Source of the DNA: Chionis minor
Taxonomy: Eukaryota; Chordata; Aves; Charadriiformes; Chionididae
Direction: 5' to 3'
Assembly: GCA_013398295.1 (NCBI GenBank)
Contig: VZSF01003273.1
Coordinates: 877,579-941,578 of the forward strand
DNA length: 64,000 bases
In this document: piece after piece, positions 10,987-22,575 of the stretch
Position numbering within the stretch: position 1 is the stretch's first letter
How the letters are laid out: every line of letters begins with the position of its first letter
Program-made: the position numbers and the translations under genes
The notes under the pieces: model-generated
What the model was told of the DNA's origin: nothing
Database searches by the model: none
The model's input: only the letters and a program-made list of their open reading frames with translations

Positions 10987-11462
10987 GAAATGATTTGAAA
11001 ATGTATGTGTGTATCTATGTATATATGCATTTATTAACCCATAGTGGAAGCCGGTAACTTGCCAGCCAGGGCTCAGCTGCGTGTTGTGACGTTGCCTCTG
11101 TTAAACACCAAGGAATCGGGCCGTGTGGGCTACCAAAATAGCTGATATGGCCACGGACAAGACAAATGCTGTTTGAGGTGGCGTATTGTCCCGCCAGCAT
11201 CAACGTCTCCAGTGTAGAGATGCGGGCAAGGAGAGGACCTGCAGCACTACCTGCTTTTTTTGTCTTTTTCGTTAAATAAGCTACTTGTACCAGGCACTCG
11301 CGCCGTGCGAGTGACTTTTTGGGTTGGCCTCGCCGTGTCCCGACCTGGTGGAGGCTGAAGCAGGGTACGAGGCAGCGCTGCGGAGTCCAAGGAGGTGGTT
11401 CCTCAGCATCACCTGCGGTGGTCCTGGGGGTCATGGCAGCAGAGGGCTTTGGTGGGGCGGGG
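10987..11462. other. Unassigned DNA before an assembly gap
   Basis: Starts AT-rich with GTATGTG/TATGTATATA-like words to about 11035, then becomes mixed and GC-rich toward the gap. No gene is supported. Confidence 0.45.
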
Positions 11463-11500
11463 NNNNNNNNNNNNNNNNNNNNNNNNNNNNNNNNNNNNNN
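11463..11500. other. Assembly gap (38 N)
   Basis: A run of 38 N lies between G-rich ends (GGGGCGGGG before, GGGGGC after). G-rich DNA is hard to sequence, so the true gap length may differ. Frames spanning it are artefacts. Confidence 0.97.
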
Positions 11501-11680
11501 GGGGGCAGCCACGGCCACCATGTCCCCACGGTCCTGCCGAGCTCTGGGGAGCGCGCAAGCCTGGCCATGACTTGCTCTCCTTGCGTTTCTTAGGCTTGAT
11601 GGAAATCTGCCAACGAGTGGGAGGGCTGGGTGCGAATATGCACGTGATTCTGGAGACAGGCAAAGGTTACCCGCCTTCCT
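11501..11680. other. GC-rich unassigned DNA after the gap
   Basis: Continues the GC-rich sequence before the gap, then mixed. No feature found. Confidence 0.45.
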
Positions 11681-11935
11681 GAGGATTATTTTATTATTTT
11701 ATTTTATTTTTTTTAGTACCGTGAAATTTGCAACATGGTAAAATAGCAAATTCTTTGTCCCATCCTCTTCTCTGGGCAGTTGAGCTGTCAGGGCTTTAGG
11801 CCTCATCAGTCTTGTTGTCACTGAGGTTTATAAAACTACCAAATGATATTATGTCAGCTGATTCTTTAATGGGATAATCATTAGCCAAGACCTGAGTAAG
11901 GTTTTTTTTGCCATCGCTAATTTCACCTCAAGGTG
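11681..11935. promoter_or_regulatory. Candidate conserved non-coding element
   Basis: Starts with a (TTTTA)-like run (11685-11715), then a CpG-poor island with TTTATAAAAC, AATGATATTATG, TCAGCTGATTC and GGATAATCATTAG words. GATA-, E-box- and homeodomain-like words cluster. Inferred only. Confidence 0.38.
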
Positions 11936-12265
11936 AACGCACAGGCAAAACCCTCTGGCGTGGTGTTTGCTGTGATGTATCTACTCCCTTCGCTCCGTGC
12001 CATTGCGCCAATTCCTGCTGCTCCTCCGGGGACGCGCCGTGTGCCCTCTGTCCCTGGATGGCGTTTGTCACAGCGGGAGGAGTCGCAGCGGGAGGGCTGT
12101 GACCGTCATCCCTCGCAGAGAGACTTCAGTGGGTGTCACGGGGCTTCTGGCTCTGGCCCCGAAAGCCTGGGCTGCACTCTCAGCCCCGCGGTCACCTGCA
12201 CGTCCCCCGTTTATCCTGGCCCTCGGTAGCAAAGGACACGCAAGGACTATGGCTACGTCGTGCGA
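11936..12265. other. GC-rich unassigned DNA
   Basis: CpG-bearing GC-rich sequence with overlapping frames in all phases. Nothing recognisable. Confidence 0.5.
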
Positions 12266-12560
12266 TTTGACCTTTCCATAAAAAGTTTTGGCTTTTCAGC
12301 AAAGTGAAACTTTTCGGTCGAAAACAAATATTTTGCCCCATCAAGAATCCAATTTTCTGTCAAAACAGTTTTCATTAAATATTTCCAAGCGGCCCCGGGT
12401 TAGTATTGATTTAAACTGTTACAAGGGAGAGAAGAATGAGGCTTTGTCTCTACAAAGATCATGTTTGCCCACCAATTAAAATTACAGTAGAAGTGAGTAA
12501 TCGCTGCCGCCTCCGAAGGGGGATTGTTTAACAAAACGCATAGTAATTATCCTCGTTAGT
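12266..12560. promoter_or_regulatory. AT-rich block, possible regulatory or decayed repeat
   Basis: The first part (12290-12400) is rich in GAAAA/TTTTC words like those near 7650 and 54400. The second part has CCACCAATTAAAATTAC and AGTAATTATCC homeodomain-like words. It may be a fossil repeat joined to a regulatory island. Confidence 0.3.
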
Positions 12561-13200
12561 TTGCATAGTCCGATGTCACGTCCCGGCGAGCGGTCGGGAC
12601 CCCGGGCACTGAGCGGTGGGAGCAGACAGCGGGGCGAGAGGTTTGCAGAGCTGCGGGAAGGGATGCGGCGGAAGGGAGGTCTTCTCCTGGGAGGCATCTG
12701 GGAAGACCTGGCCTTCACGCTTGCGTTGCCCGCTTGGTTTTCCAAGTGTTAAGGAACTACCGTGGCTCATGCTGGCTGTCTCCGTGCCGTGGCTGTTGCC
12801 TTCTGCGGGATGTCGTTTGGACTGAGAAAGAAATCGTGGCTCAGGGCAGCAGACGGGCGCCAGGGCTGGATGCTCCTCAGTGATCTCAGAGCTCCAGTCC
12901 TGGCCTCGTGGTTGGGCCATTGCTCGTCAACGGCTTCTTGTGCTGCTCGTTAAGGCTTTTCCCAGAAAATGCGTGTGTCGTGCCTTAAAAACGGAAGTGA
13001 GGTACACAATGGTCTGTGCAAGGAGGCTGTGCCGGGGAATCGGGAGCCGGGCGGGTGATGGGCACTGGGGTGACACAGCTTGGGGGGTGCAAAGGGGCTG
13101 GAAGAGGCAGGAGAGAGCGGGAGAGGGGCCGGATCCGGATCCGTCCCTTCCAGCCGAGTTGGTCTCACGTTCTGAGAGTTAAAGCCAAGACGAGCACTGT
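12561..13200. other. GC-rich, CpG-bearing DNA
   Basis: CpG is frequent at 12570-12680 and 13020-13150. There is a duplicated GGATCC near 13132. No GC-box promoter with a following exon is visible. Confidence 0.45.
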
Positions 13201-13545
13201 GCAGCCCAGGAAGAACTGAGGTTTTATTTCATCAGCACCGGGGTCATTCCTGATTTAATTATGTAAAAATTAATGTGAATGTCTTTCTTGGTACGTATAG
13301 GCCATCCATGGAAATTGAATTGGGTGAAATGCTGGTTAAGCTAATCACTTGCAAGTCATTATGATGGCTAAGCACCAGGATGTTGTAATCTGTTGGGACT
13401 TCTCAAAGACCTGATTGAAGACCAAGTTTAAGACCCACAGGTTTAATCAGAGGGGATCAACAATGATGCGCTGAAATGATTTTTCCTGTTAGCAAGGAGC
13501 TCCAAGCCGTTTCTTCCCAGTATGAGAAACCACACCGTAGGTCCA
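13201..13545. promoter_or_regulatory. Candidate conserved non-coding element
   Basis: AT-rich, low-CpG island with TTTAATTATG, AATTAATGTGAATG, GGCCATCCATGG, GCTAATCACTTGC and AAGTCATTATGATGG words. Sharp contrast with the GC-rich left flank. Conservation is expected but unseen. Confidence 0.4.
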
Positions 13546-15130
13546 GGTGGCATTTTGTGTGCTCCCAAACCCTTCCCAACCCGGCAGCTGTGGAGGGAGA
13601 GCTGCATCCGATCCCAGGCTAATGGTGAGCTCCTGGCTTTCGCTGGCCAGAAACACCCTCACTGCAGCAGGGCTCAGGTCACTCAGATTTTTAAATCCTG
13701 AGGGGATCTACAGATTATCTAATCTGTCTTTGTGTAAGACAAAGGTTTATGTAATTTGCTTGTGATGTTGTATTTTGGGACTGGTAGCCTATATCGTACC
13801 ACAGGCTTTCTGCTGGACAGACAACCTCGGCTTCAGTAAGAGACGGCGAGAGGTGGGAATCCATCCTTCTCGTAGCGCGTTGTTCACATGCTTTGCTGGT
13901 CACACTGTTCGTAATCTGTACTGCCATTTCTTGTATGACTTTGCTCCTCGCATAGGGCTCCTAGCTGTAGCCTCACGCCATGACTTCCTCTGCTGCAGGG
14001 AAAAGCCGGCCGTAGCTGTATTTTCCCCTTGTGAAGCTGAGTATATTTATCTTCTTCTTGAGAAATAATTTGTGCCATACGAGTAGCACGGCTTTGCCCA
14101 ACGTGTACGTATTGATGCAATAGCCACGCTGCAGAGGATGGAAAACAGATGTTTATGACCTAATTTGACATTTTTCACCCTCTGTTTTTTACTGACGTCC
14201 TGATCCCCCGTGCCCTTTGCATTCCCAGGTCCGAGGTCCCCTCGCTGAAGCGGGGCTGCCTCCCCACCTCCCCGGACGCTTGCGGATGCCGTCTGCAGCG
14301 CATCGCCGTAAAACCCTACCGCAAATTATTGCCTGTGCGGGGAGGGGAGGGTGTTTAATGCAGGGAGGAGCGGGGGAGAACCTGCGTTGTGGTTTTATAC
14401 TCAGGCGTTCGTAAAGAGCACAATCCCTGGGAAAAATCCTAGCCCTAATCACGCGGCAGCCTTTCCTCCCCGCAGACGGAGGGGCTGCAGGTGACGGCAG
14501 CGCGTTCGTGCCAAGCTCCTGCTAGGAAAGGAGCTTCTGCCAGGGATTCTCTTCCTGCCTCCCCCGGTGGAAATCAGTCGTTTTAAGATAATAGCAACAA
14601 TCGGATTAAAAATGCTATTGAATCATGTGGGATCTGTACCCTGCGAGGTGGTTCGGCTTGCCGGGGCTCGGCTGGGACTGGAGCAGCAGCGGTGCCGGTG
14701 TGGGGATGCTGGTCACAGAGTTTGGCTCCTGCCTGCGGATGTAGGCTCCTACTCACTGGGCTGGGTTATTTTTTCCCTGAAGGGCTAAGGTGCTTGTTGG
14801 AAGTCCCTGCTGAGCACGCTGCGCTTCTGAAAGGGAGAGGCTGTGATTTAATCGCTTAACTACAGATTTGGGAGCCTTGTGCCAGTGCCCCTTCCCCTGT
14901 TGTTACACACGCGTTACATGCATGAACATATACAGGCAGACTGGTACACGTACATCTGCGTGTGCGTTTTCGGTGCAGACAGGGCACGTTTGAGCCCTGT
15001 GGGGACAAGGCTCCAGCCCTGCAGGTGGCTGCTCTGCCGGGGCTTCACGGAGGAGCCCGGCTGGGGGCTTGCGGGGCACGAGCCCAGCTGGGGGTCTCTT
15101 GAGAGGTCACCTTCCTCCTGCAGCCGTTAA
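13546..15130. other. Mixed-composition unassigned DNA
   Basis: GC-rich at 14215-14400 and 14470-14700, AT-richer at 13680-13790 and 14040-14190. No exon, repeat family or structured RNA is supported. Confidence 0.45.
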
Positions 15131-15620
15131 CCTTCTTGAATCTGGCTGTCGCATCCATAACAATTTTTATACATTTTAAAGGAATAAAAACTTCCAAACA
15201 AGTGCCTGAACAGCTTGCAGAGCATTTTATCCATCTGTTCCCCAATACTAAAAATGACCACCTTTGTAGGTGCCCGGAGGGTGCTGGGCCAGAGCTGCTT
15301 CCAGGCTTTGTCAGGAGACGGCTGATGTCCATATCAAATCAAGATGCTTGTTGTAATGTTCGCAAAAATGTAATTTGATTTGCCTTTGTCAACAAAATCT
15401 GCGGAAACATCCCCTGCCTGAATAAATATCCCTGCAGGGTGGCGCATGCTTTGTAAATAATTTTCATTGTAACCCCCTCTTCCTAGCAGGGTGGAGAGTT
15501 GAGAACATTCATCAAGTCTCGCATTACGAAAATAATTTTCTTGTACCTAATTTGTGCCATAAATAAAGTCCACAATTTCTTGTTTCTGCAGCAAGGAAAC
15601 ATAAAGAGCTGAGACTAGGG
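15131..15620. promoter_or_regulatory. AT-rich block, possible regulatory element
   Basis: AT-rich and CpG-poor, with TTTGTAAATAATTTT (FOX-like GTAAATA) near 15449 and AAATAATTTTC near 15530. A similar word recurs near 16786. Function inferred from composition. Confidence 0.3.
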
Positions 15621-16490
15621 GTTTTTGACACTAGGTCTCTTTTTGATGGCCAGCAGGCTTGGTGCCTCCCCGAGACCTCTGGCCAACAACTCCCCAAGAG
15701 TCTGGTGCTTTGGGGCACGTCATTGTTAGGCAGCCTGACACAAAATGACCCGATGGGGCTGTATTTGCCGGGAAGGGAACGAGAGGCTCGTTTGTAGCGT
15801 GCCCCAGATACGAACAATCCCATCCCTGGCTGCCACTGAACATCTTGGATGATGCCAAGCGTGGGGAAGGTGATTTACCCAGTTGCAAGGGCTCTTTGGC
15901 CAGGCCTGCCCGCTCCTGCCAGCACGTAACTGGCACAAAGTGAAGGTTATTTTTCAAGTAAGAAACTCGCAGAGGTTTGCTTGCTTGCAAACTGCGCTCA
16001 TGACGGATTGCAGAAGGGAGGGGTGGTTTAAACCTGAATTACCTGTAGAAATGGAGCCTTAGCAGCCTGCTTTTGCCTTTTAATCTTACTAACGTCTCGT
16101 CCAAAAGGAGCTATAGCGAAAGTGCAGCCTTGCTTCCCCTGTCCAGCCCCGGGTTTTGAGACAAAACCCTGCAAGGGCATCACTCCTCTTCCCGGTGGCC
16201 TCACTCGCCCCTGGCTGAGGCTCCGGTAGCTGCACCCCGTGCTCTACACCTGGAGGAGTCACCTTCAGCTCCTGCCCCGGGCTCTGCTCCCCGGCAGCGC
16301 TGAACAGGCACATGACGAGCCTTTAGGACAGGGCTCAATGGCCAGGAAGGAAAGATGGAGGACACGGACGAGTTTTGGCATCTAATTAGCCTCACCTTGG
16401 GTGACCAGAGTCTTAAATCTCTACTTATCGATCCCTTGTCTCGTCGTAGAACTGGGGCGCGGGTCTGTCAAGCTGGGAGAATAGCAAGAC
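15621..16490. other. Mixed-composition unassigned DNA
   Basis: Moderate GC without a clear island. The minus-strand frames (up to 119 codons) have no domain. Nothing else seen. Confidence 0.45.
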
Positions 16491-16990
16491 GGGAGGATAG
16501 CTTTGGTTTTTTCCTTGTAGAAATGTAAATCTGTTATTTATATATATTTTATGGAAGGCATGTTCCTATCCCCAGGCATTTTGCATTGGAATTCAACTCA
16601 TTGCAAGCCTATTACATGTTCACTAACTATAAACCATCTGATTTATATTCATTAACCAGTAGTAGACAGCAGCAGTGGCATAACTTTAGCACTGGACATG
16701 CCTCAGTCGACGGGTGAACTAAATTTCAGTTAATTAAGGTGCCGTAATTGTTGTCCAGTACAAGTGTCTTCAGGGCATTCACTTTGTAAATAATTTTTCA
16801 CCCCAACCTTTCCTGCATACTTGGTTGCTGCTCTGCAACTTTGTTCGAGCCATAAATCATTTGGAAATCGGCTCTCCTGCCTCTCTGGTAGAAGAAGGCC
16901 CCTTTCCTGTTCCTTGCCGGAGACAGCAACGGCATTAATGATTAGTGAAGTGCAGCTGGACTGCAGGAAAGCAGCAGAAGGATTATAACC
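16491..16990. promoter_or_regulatory. Candidate conserved non-coding element
   Basis: AT-rich island with TTATATATATTTTATGG, TTGCATTGGAATTC, CAGTTAATTAAGG, GTAAATAATTTTT and AATGATTAGTG words, nearly CpG-free between 16500 and 16700. Typical of a developmental enhancer, but not proven. Confidence 0.4.
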
Positions 16991-17640
16991 CCTGAAACAA
17001 AATAGGAGGCATCTGGTAGGGGTAGTGCTGTGCCTGGCCACCACCAACCCTCTGTCAACCTGGGCTCACCTTCCCTGGAAGCTTCCGCTCGGAGATCGCA
17101 GGAGAAGCTCACAAGATTGAGCTTCACCTCCACGGCTTCAAACGCAGCCTGGCTCAGAGGAGACCGGGAACGAGACCTCGGACAGGTTCAGTCTGGCTGC
17201 CAAGAAGTTAAAAGTTGGAACGTCAAAACCTAATTTGGCTCTCAGCTTTCTGGTCCGAAGCCCTCCCACGATGCGGACCTCGTGGTGTTGGTGGCTTTTT
17301 CCCTGTGACACCTGAGGGGATCCAGCAGAACCTTCCACAGCGGATGTCTAGAGCCAGCAGGGGTGGAGAAACCCCCGTCCCATCGGTCCCAGGTGTCCGA
17401 GAGCCCCGGGGCACCTACTGTGCGCCTTTGCGGGGACCGTCCCTTCTCCCTGCCCGCCCTCCAGTAAGGGGTCAGCCCCACTGCCTGCCCCACGAGGCGG
17501 TCGGGCAGGGCTGGTGGTGCCGGCCAGGGTCTCTGACCCGCCGTGGGTCTGCGGGGCCGGGGGAGGGCGGCGGGCTCCCTAATGGGCCCCAAACGAGCAG
17601 TCGGTAACGAGGAGCGGGGGAGCGATCAGTGTGAGCAAAA
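16991..17640. other. GC-rich unassigned DNA
   Basis: Increasingly GC-rich to 17600 with several CpGs. A 130-codon + frame and a 116-codon - frame cover the same bases. Both look spurious. Confidence 0.5.
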
Positions 17641-17788
17641 CAAAAATCCCTGCTGCTTGTGAGTCTGTGCACACCAACCGCGGGGCAGTAATTAGGCGGG
17701 AAGCTGGATGTGGAATTGAAACTGTAATTATGAAGAACTGCTAGATGCTACTGTAACGCAGTGTTTCGCTTCCTCCTCTGCTGCCACC
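17641..17788. other. Short AT-rich unassigned segment
   Basis: Includes CAGTAATTAGGC and ACTGTAATTATGAAG homeodomain-like words. Too short and weak to call an element. Confidence 0.3.
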
Positions 17789-17830
17789 TCTTTTTTTTTT
17801 TTTCCCCCTTTTTTTTTTTTTCCCCCCTTT
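17789..17830. repeat. T13-C5-T13 mirror-symmetric tract
   Basis: T13 (17791-17803), C5 (17804-17808), T13 (17809-17821), C6 and T3 follow each other. The first three blocks form a perfect mirror repeat of pure pyrimidine, the classic requirement for intramolecular triplex (H-DNA). Low-complexity sequence. Confidence 0.9.
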
Positions 17831-18555
17831 GGATTAATTGCCGCTTTGTTTTGTTTTCTCAAAAGTTCCGATTCGGAGAGCATCCTAGTGGAAAGAGGCA
17901 TTTCCCCACTTCCCTTTTTCCCCCAGCTGCTTGGAAGCCAAGATGGAAAGTGGTTTCTTGTACTTGAGGGGAAAATCAACGTGCGGCAGCTCCGAAGGGG
18001 AGGGCAGCTTGTGCGGGTGGGATCAGCACTGAACGGGCATTTTCCTTTTGATTTTTGTAAACGAGGCGAAAACTATCCTTACTGCAGAGTGATGCTGTAG
18101 GTTTGGGCTTCCTGGGTTTGGTTTGTGTTAAAAGCACCTCCCTGAGTCACAGTTTTCAGGGACTGTCGTTTCTGCACTGGTGTTCCTGGTTGGGCTGGGA
18201 TTTGACGTGCGCCATTAGCACCATCCCTCGTGCTCATCGCCCGTGTTTGAGCGGTGCAGCCTGAACAAGGGGGTAGATTTCCCCGTGTGCTTAAGTAACG
18301 GCGTGAAAACCAAGGCTGCCCTGTACGCTTTCACTCGAGTGATTGAGCACGTGTTAAAAACAAGACGGCTTTGCCTGCTGTGGCCTTTTTAGCTGTCCTG
18401 TGCCTTGGTAAAATCTCCCTTCCCTGGCTCCGGCGAGCGCCCGCAGACTCCTCCGCAGCGCGTGAAGAGGGCACTGGAGCTTCTCCCTTTGTCTGCTCAA
18501 GTTTCCTATTGATCTGACAGCTCCTTTCCAGACCTGCCTGGCAGCAGACATATGC
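17831..18555. other. Mixed-composition unassigned DNA
   Basis: No repeat, ORF or motif cluster beyond background. Confidence 0.45.
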
Positions 18556-18800
18556 TAGTCTCTCTGATAGTTCATGTTCACTTATTAATATAAAGATTCA
18601 GCTTCACGTTTGCCGGAGTAAACCTTGCATGGTGCCTCTGACAGTAATTCAGTTGTAGCCTCAATCAGATGCTGGATCTCCAGGCCATGGCTATCCCGCT
18701 AGCCTTTTCCAATTTTTCACTACACCAGTCATGAATAAATCACCAAAACACATCAGATTGCTGAAAATGGAAATACCAGAGATAGGCACCAGCTCAGTAG
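18556..18800. promoter_or_regulatory. Candidate conserved non-coding element
   Basis: AT-leaning, CpG-poor island with TTATTAATATAAAG, GACAGTAATTCAG, CATGAATAAATC and CATCAGATTGC words. A CpG-rich stretch adjoins on the right. Regulatory role inferred. Confidence 0.38.
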
Positions 18801-19625
18801 TCAAAGAGCATCTCCTTCCCGCAGCACACACACGCGCTCTGTGCTCTCTTGTCTGCTCCTCGCGTCCCGTCCCGTCCGCCGCAGGCCCCCGAATGTCTGC
18901 GAACCGCCAGGGCGCATCCGGCGCATCCCCGGCCTTTCAGCGCCCATCCCACCGCGCGCGGCGATTTCTATTCACCGGCCGCGCTGCCAGACGAGCCATC
19001 AGCAGTGCCCAGATGCTCTGAGAGCAGGGTCTGCCCTCTCATGCGTGCTAGAAGCAAGCGCTGCTCATTTTCAGTACTTGGTAGCAGAAAAAGCAACAAA
19101 ATAGTGGTTTTTTCCAGGCTTTTCCCCTGCCCTCGGTGAAGCGCGTTTTGCAGAAGCCCGCAGGCGGCGTGACCGCGCAGCCCTGAGCCCCGGGCAGGCG
19201 GCTTATCCTGCCCCCGGCTTCCCGGGAAGGGACGGCTGCTGTGTCCCGTCGGTGGGTGCTGCTGCGCGGGGCTGGTGCCCAGCAGGGTGGCCCGAGGATC
19301 CGTCCCCGGCCTGCCGGTCTCTCCCGGCTCTCCCACTGCCGTGCAGCAGCACCCGCTCCCCTCGGGAGCCCAGGGGTGCAGAGCGGCTGGGAGGGCGCTC
19401 GCCCTCCATTCCTGGAATTCTTGGGTCTATGGGTTCGATTTCTGCTGGTCCCCTTCTTTAATTTTTGCATTTTGCTTTGCTCCAGTCTGGACCTCATCTG
19501 CTGGAGGCAGAGCGGGGGCAGATGGGGGAGGCAGCGCTGAGGCCCCGTGGGGACGGGCGTCCCAGGTAGCGCGGGCTGGTCCCCGCTGCCCACGGGCTTC
19601 GGTGCAAATCCCAAACGCCACCGTT
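18801..19625. other. GC-rich, CpG-dense DNA
   Basis: CpG is dense at 18855-18990, with repeated CGTCCC-like units and GCGCGCGGCG, and again at 19140-19420. Minus-strand frames of up to 188 codons are proline/arginine-rich. It could be a small CpG island, but no transcript feature is visible. Confidence 0.4.
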
Positions 19626-20460
19626 TAGTTACTTACCTGATGCTCCGGCACTCCTGATGTGATTAACCTCTCACCCTTCTCTGCACGCCGACCCAGCCGA
19701 GTCTGAAAGAGTGAATGGTGCCTTTTGAAACTTGACCCAAAAGGTGAAATCTTGGTTATGTCCAAATTAATGGGAGCCTCGCTACTGACGCGGGTAGCGC
19801 CGGGGTCTTCTCACCCCTAATCTACCCATTATGAACGTAGGCATGTTGGAGCCTCTCCCATGCGGCTGAACTCCTCTGGCATTGTTCTCTGAGGACTACA
19901 GATAAAAGGAACCGCAAACTAGTAGTATTTAAATCACTTTAGGTCAGAAAATCAGCCACAACTTAAAAAAAAAAAAAAAAAAAAAGCCCAAATCACCGCT
20001 CATAAAATAAATCAATTTCTTTAAAATTAGCCTCCTTAATTTTGACATCAATTCTATTTCTGTAAGGTTTGTCCGTTTTGCAATTTTGTTTTTTATCTGT
20101 GTTGTTACATTAAACCCCCTGCTAATAAAATGTCAAATTAAAAAAAAAATTAGTATCCCTAGTGTTGCAGAAAGCAAATAAAATAAAACCTTACAAGAGA
20201 AGCAAAAGAAAATTTCCATCATTCTCTCCTTAACCGAAATCAAAATTAGAGTGTTATTAGAAATTTCATTAGGATGGAGCAGATTGGTAATGAAATTACA
20301 TTCCAGCTTTCTACAAACCCAATGTATTAAGTAGGTTTGATCAATGATGTTCACACAATTAATTTTGTCTGATTGCCGAGGATTACTTTATCGACAGTCA
20401 CATTTCACACTTGTGGGTTTTTTTGTTTCCAAAGTAAATTCTCCGCGATGTCAGATCACA
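19626..20460. promoter_or_regulatory. Large candidate conserved non-coding element
   Basis: The longest AT-rich block in the first third. From about 19900 to 20450 it is almost CpG-free and full of AATTA, TAATAAAAT, ATTAGAAATTTCATTAGG and CAATTAATTTTG words, plus a TTATCGACAG near 20388. A poly(A) run splits it at 19965-19985. A strong enhancer-like candidate; inferred. Confidence 0.45.
19965..19985. repeat. Poly(A) tract (A21)
   Basis: A pure A21 run inside an AT-rich island. No upstream retrocopy body or target-site duplication was recognised. Confidence 0.85.
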
Positions 20461-20833
20461 TGATGGCGAAGCGGGTCTGAAGCCCCAGCTCTCAAAGCAA
20501 CTTCCAGCAGACCATGACGGGAATCAAGGTAAGGATGTCACCGCCGTTAATTGCGTTCGTTATGGTGGCGCGTGTGGACAACCAACCTCAGGGCGGAGGG
20601 GTTGCTCAGGAACCCTGGGCAGCCTCAAGGAGGCGAGCAGGGATGGAGGTGGACCATGTTACTGCTCGCCTTGGGCAGCCTGGAGACTCCCGGTGGTCTG
20701 ATCTGCTCCCCCTTGGTGCTGGGGGGTCTCAGTGTCTGTATCTGGGCGTCTTCCTGGTGACCCGCGTCTGAGTTGTGGCTACAAACCAGTGCTGCGGGCA
20801 CAGGAGCTCTGCAGGACCTTTGTTCATTGGTTG
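20461..20833. other. Unassigned DNA upstream of a CR1
   Basis: Mixed GC-rich sequence with two similar GGGCAGCCT-containing segments near 20607 and 20674. It is not clearly CR1-derived. Confidence 0.4.
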
Positions 20834-21212
20834 AAGTTGGGATTGTTTAGCCTGGAGAAGAGAAGGTTGAGGGGAGACCTTCTCACTCTCTACAACTCCC
20901 TGAAAGGAGGTTGTAGCCAGGTGGGGTCAAGCTCTTCTCCCAAGGAACAAGCGCCAGGACAAGAGGAAATGGCCTCAAGTTGTGCCAGGGGAGGTTTAGG
21001 CTGGATATTAGGAAAAACTTCTTTACGGGAAGGGTTCTCAAGCGTTGGAACAGGCTGCCCAGGGAGGTGGTGGAATCGCCATCCCTGGAGGTATTTGAAA
21101 GCCGGGCAGATGTGGTGCTGAGGGACATGGGTTAGGGGTGGTTTTGGCATAGGTTTATGGTTGGACTCGATCTTGAAGGTCTCTTCCAACCCAAGGGATT
21201 CTATGATTCATT
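20834..21212 (+). mobile_element. CR1 LINE 3' fragment
   Basis: Begins at the GTTTAGCCTGGAGAAGAGAA motif and runs through CAGGACAAGAGGAAATGGCC, GGAACAGGCTGCCCAGGG, GGAGGTATTTGAAAGCC and GGTCTCTTCCAACCCAAGGG to a GATTCTATGATTC tail. About 380 bases of the untranslated 3' region remain and the reverse transcriptase is absent. It differs from the fragments at 25376 and 59934 in having GAAAGCCGGGCAGATG and CTATGATTC, so it belongs to another subfamily. Confidence 0.93.
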
Positions 21213-21940
21213 GGGTGCGGAGCCAGGCGAGGGGCTGGAGCCAGGCGGGGGTTGTCCTTGTCCATGGCTCTTGCTATCATGCAGGCAGGGAATATTTCTG
21301 GACCTTTCTATGTCACCCTTTGGTGCATCACAAGGTGATTAGATGACTCTTACATGAGGAAATGAAGTCAGTGGTATTATGGAGGCAGAGCGAGGTCTGT
21401 CAGGTGTGCTCAGTCTCCATTTACCGTTGTTGAGATTTTCAAAGCTATCTAAGGAATTTTAAAAGCAAACTCCTTTTTCATCCAGGAGAATGGGATATCC
21501 TCCAGAAATCTTGACCCAGCCTCTCTTCGGTCTTTGTGGAGCTCTTGCTCTAAGTTGTGTCGTTGTGGGTGTCCTGCCAAGGGTGTGAGATGTCGCGAGG
21601 GCGGACGGGGCGTTGCTGGGCTGTTCCCTGGCTGCGGAGCAGGAGGATGTTCCTGTGCACTGCCCTGTGCAGCTTCGCTCCTTCCCGTGCGCCCCAGGGC
21701 GATGTAGCATCTTTTTAAAAGAAGAAGTAATAAACGGCTGTCGGTGTTCCCTGCCCTGCAGCTGTTTTCAGGTGAGATCTGGGCCCACAATGTGCTCGGG
21801 GCGCCTGCATTGCCAGGGAGCCCGGCAGAGCCTCCCAACTCGCAGGATTTTTGCATTATTTGAAGTGCAAAGGTATGAGAGAAGGAGATACTTGATCTCC
21901 AGGGGTAAAAAGTTCCCGTTATAACATTCAGATTCGAGAA
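21213..21940. other. Mixed-composition unassigned DNA
   Basis: Begins with an imperfect duplication of a GGAGCCAGGCG unit (about 21219-21250). GC-rich at 21590-21830. Frames are spurious. Confidence 0.45.
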
Positions 21941-22160
21941 GTCATTTTTAAACCTTAGGTTAAGAAAAATGCCTAGAATTAAGTGCTTAAAAAAGCTACA
22001 GAAACTGAATAATAATATTATTAGGGCTTGAAATTAGCTTCTTTTCCCCTTCTTTTACCTGCATTGATCTGCTGATGGATTAGCTGGGAATCAGCAGCAA
22101 GTGATCTGCGCGGTTCCTTTTTACTTTTTAAGAATTATGCGTTTGTTAGCATTTAAGTTG
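21941..22160. promoter_or_regulatory. AT-rich block, possible regulatory element
   Basis: CpG-poor with AATAATAATATTATTAGG and TGATTAGC-like words. Short and without a distinctive cluster. Confidence 0.28.
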
Positions 22161-22575
22161 CAGGATGGAACTGGTTCCGTGGGCCGAGTCTCTGTGTCTT
22201 AGAAATAACCCTGGATTTCAGCTGCGCCAGCTGGATTGTACCCGCCGAGCTCCTTGGAAAGCCTCAGTACTTCAAGACCTGGAAAGGAAAATCCATTTTT
22301 CTTTTCCTAGGGATAATCCTTTACCATACTTCAGATACTTTCTGCTGAGTACCCAGATGTACGTTTTCGGCTCCGAGGAAGGGGGGAGCGTGCCCCACCG
22401 CGGGGACAGCTTCCCACGCAGGAGGGGAGTGGAAGCACCAGGGATCCAGTGCTCCTGTCCCTGCCGCCAGAGCGTTTTCCCTGCATGTACACAGCAAAGA
22501 TACCAGGTGGATCTCATTTTTAGAGATGAGACATCTCATCTGTCAGAAGCTGAGTGAATTAGAACAAGTGTGTGC
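22161..22575. other. Mixed-composition unassigned DNA
   Basis: An open + frame of 130 codons (22165-22557) has no recognised domain and a matching frame lies opposite. Nothing else seen. Confidence 0.45.

Noticed and set aside
15449..16800. Shared TTTGTAAATAATTTT word at 15449 and 16786
   Set aside because: Shared words of this length in AT-rich DNA are expected about once by chance in 64 kb.
19425..19445. GGGTTCGATTTC as a tRNA B box
   Set aside because: No A box at the right distance and no cloverleaf.
20514..21346. Frames within the CR1 at 20834
   Set aside because: This part of CR1 is the 3' untranslated end; the reverse transcriptase is missing.
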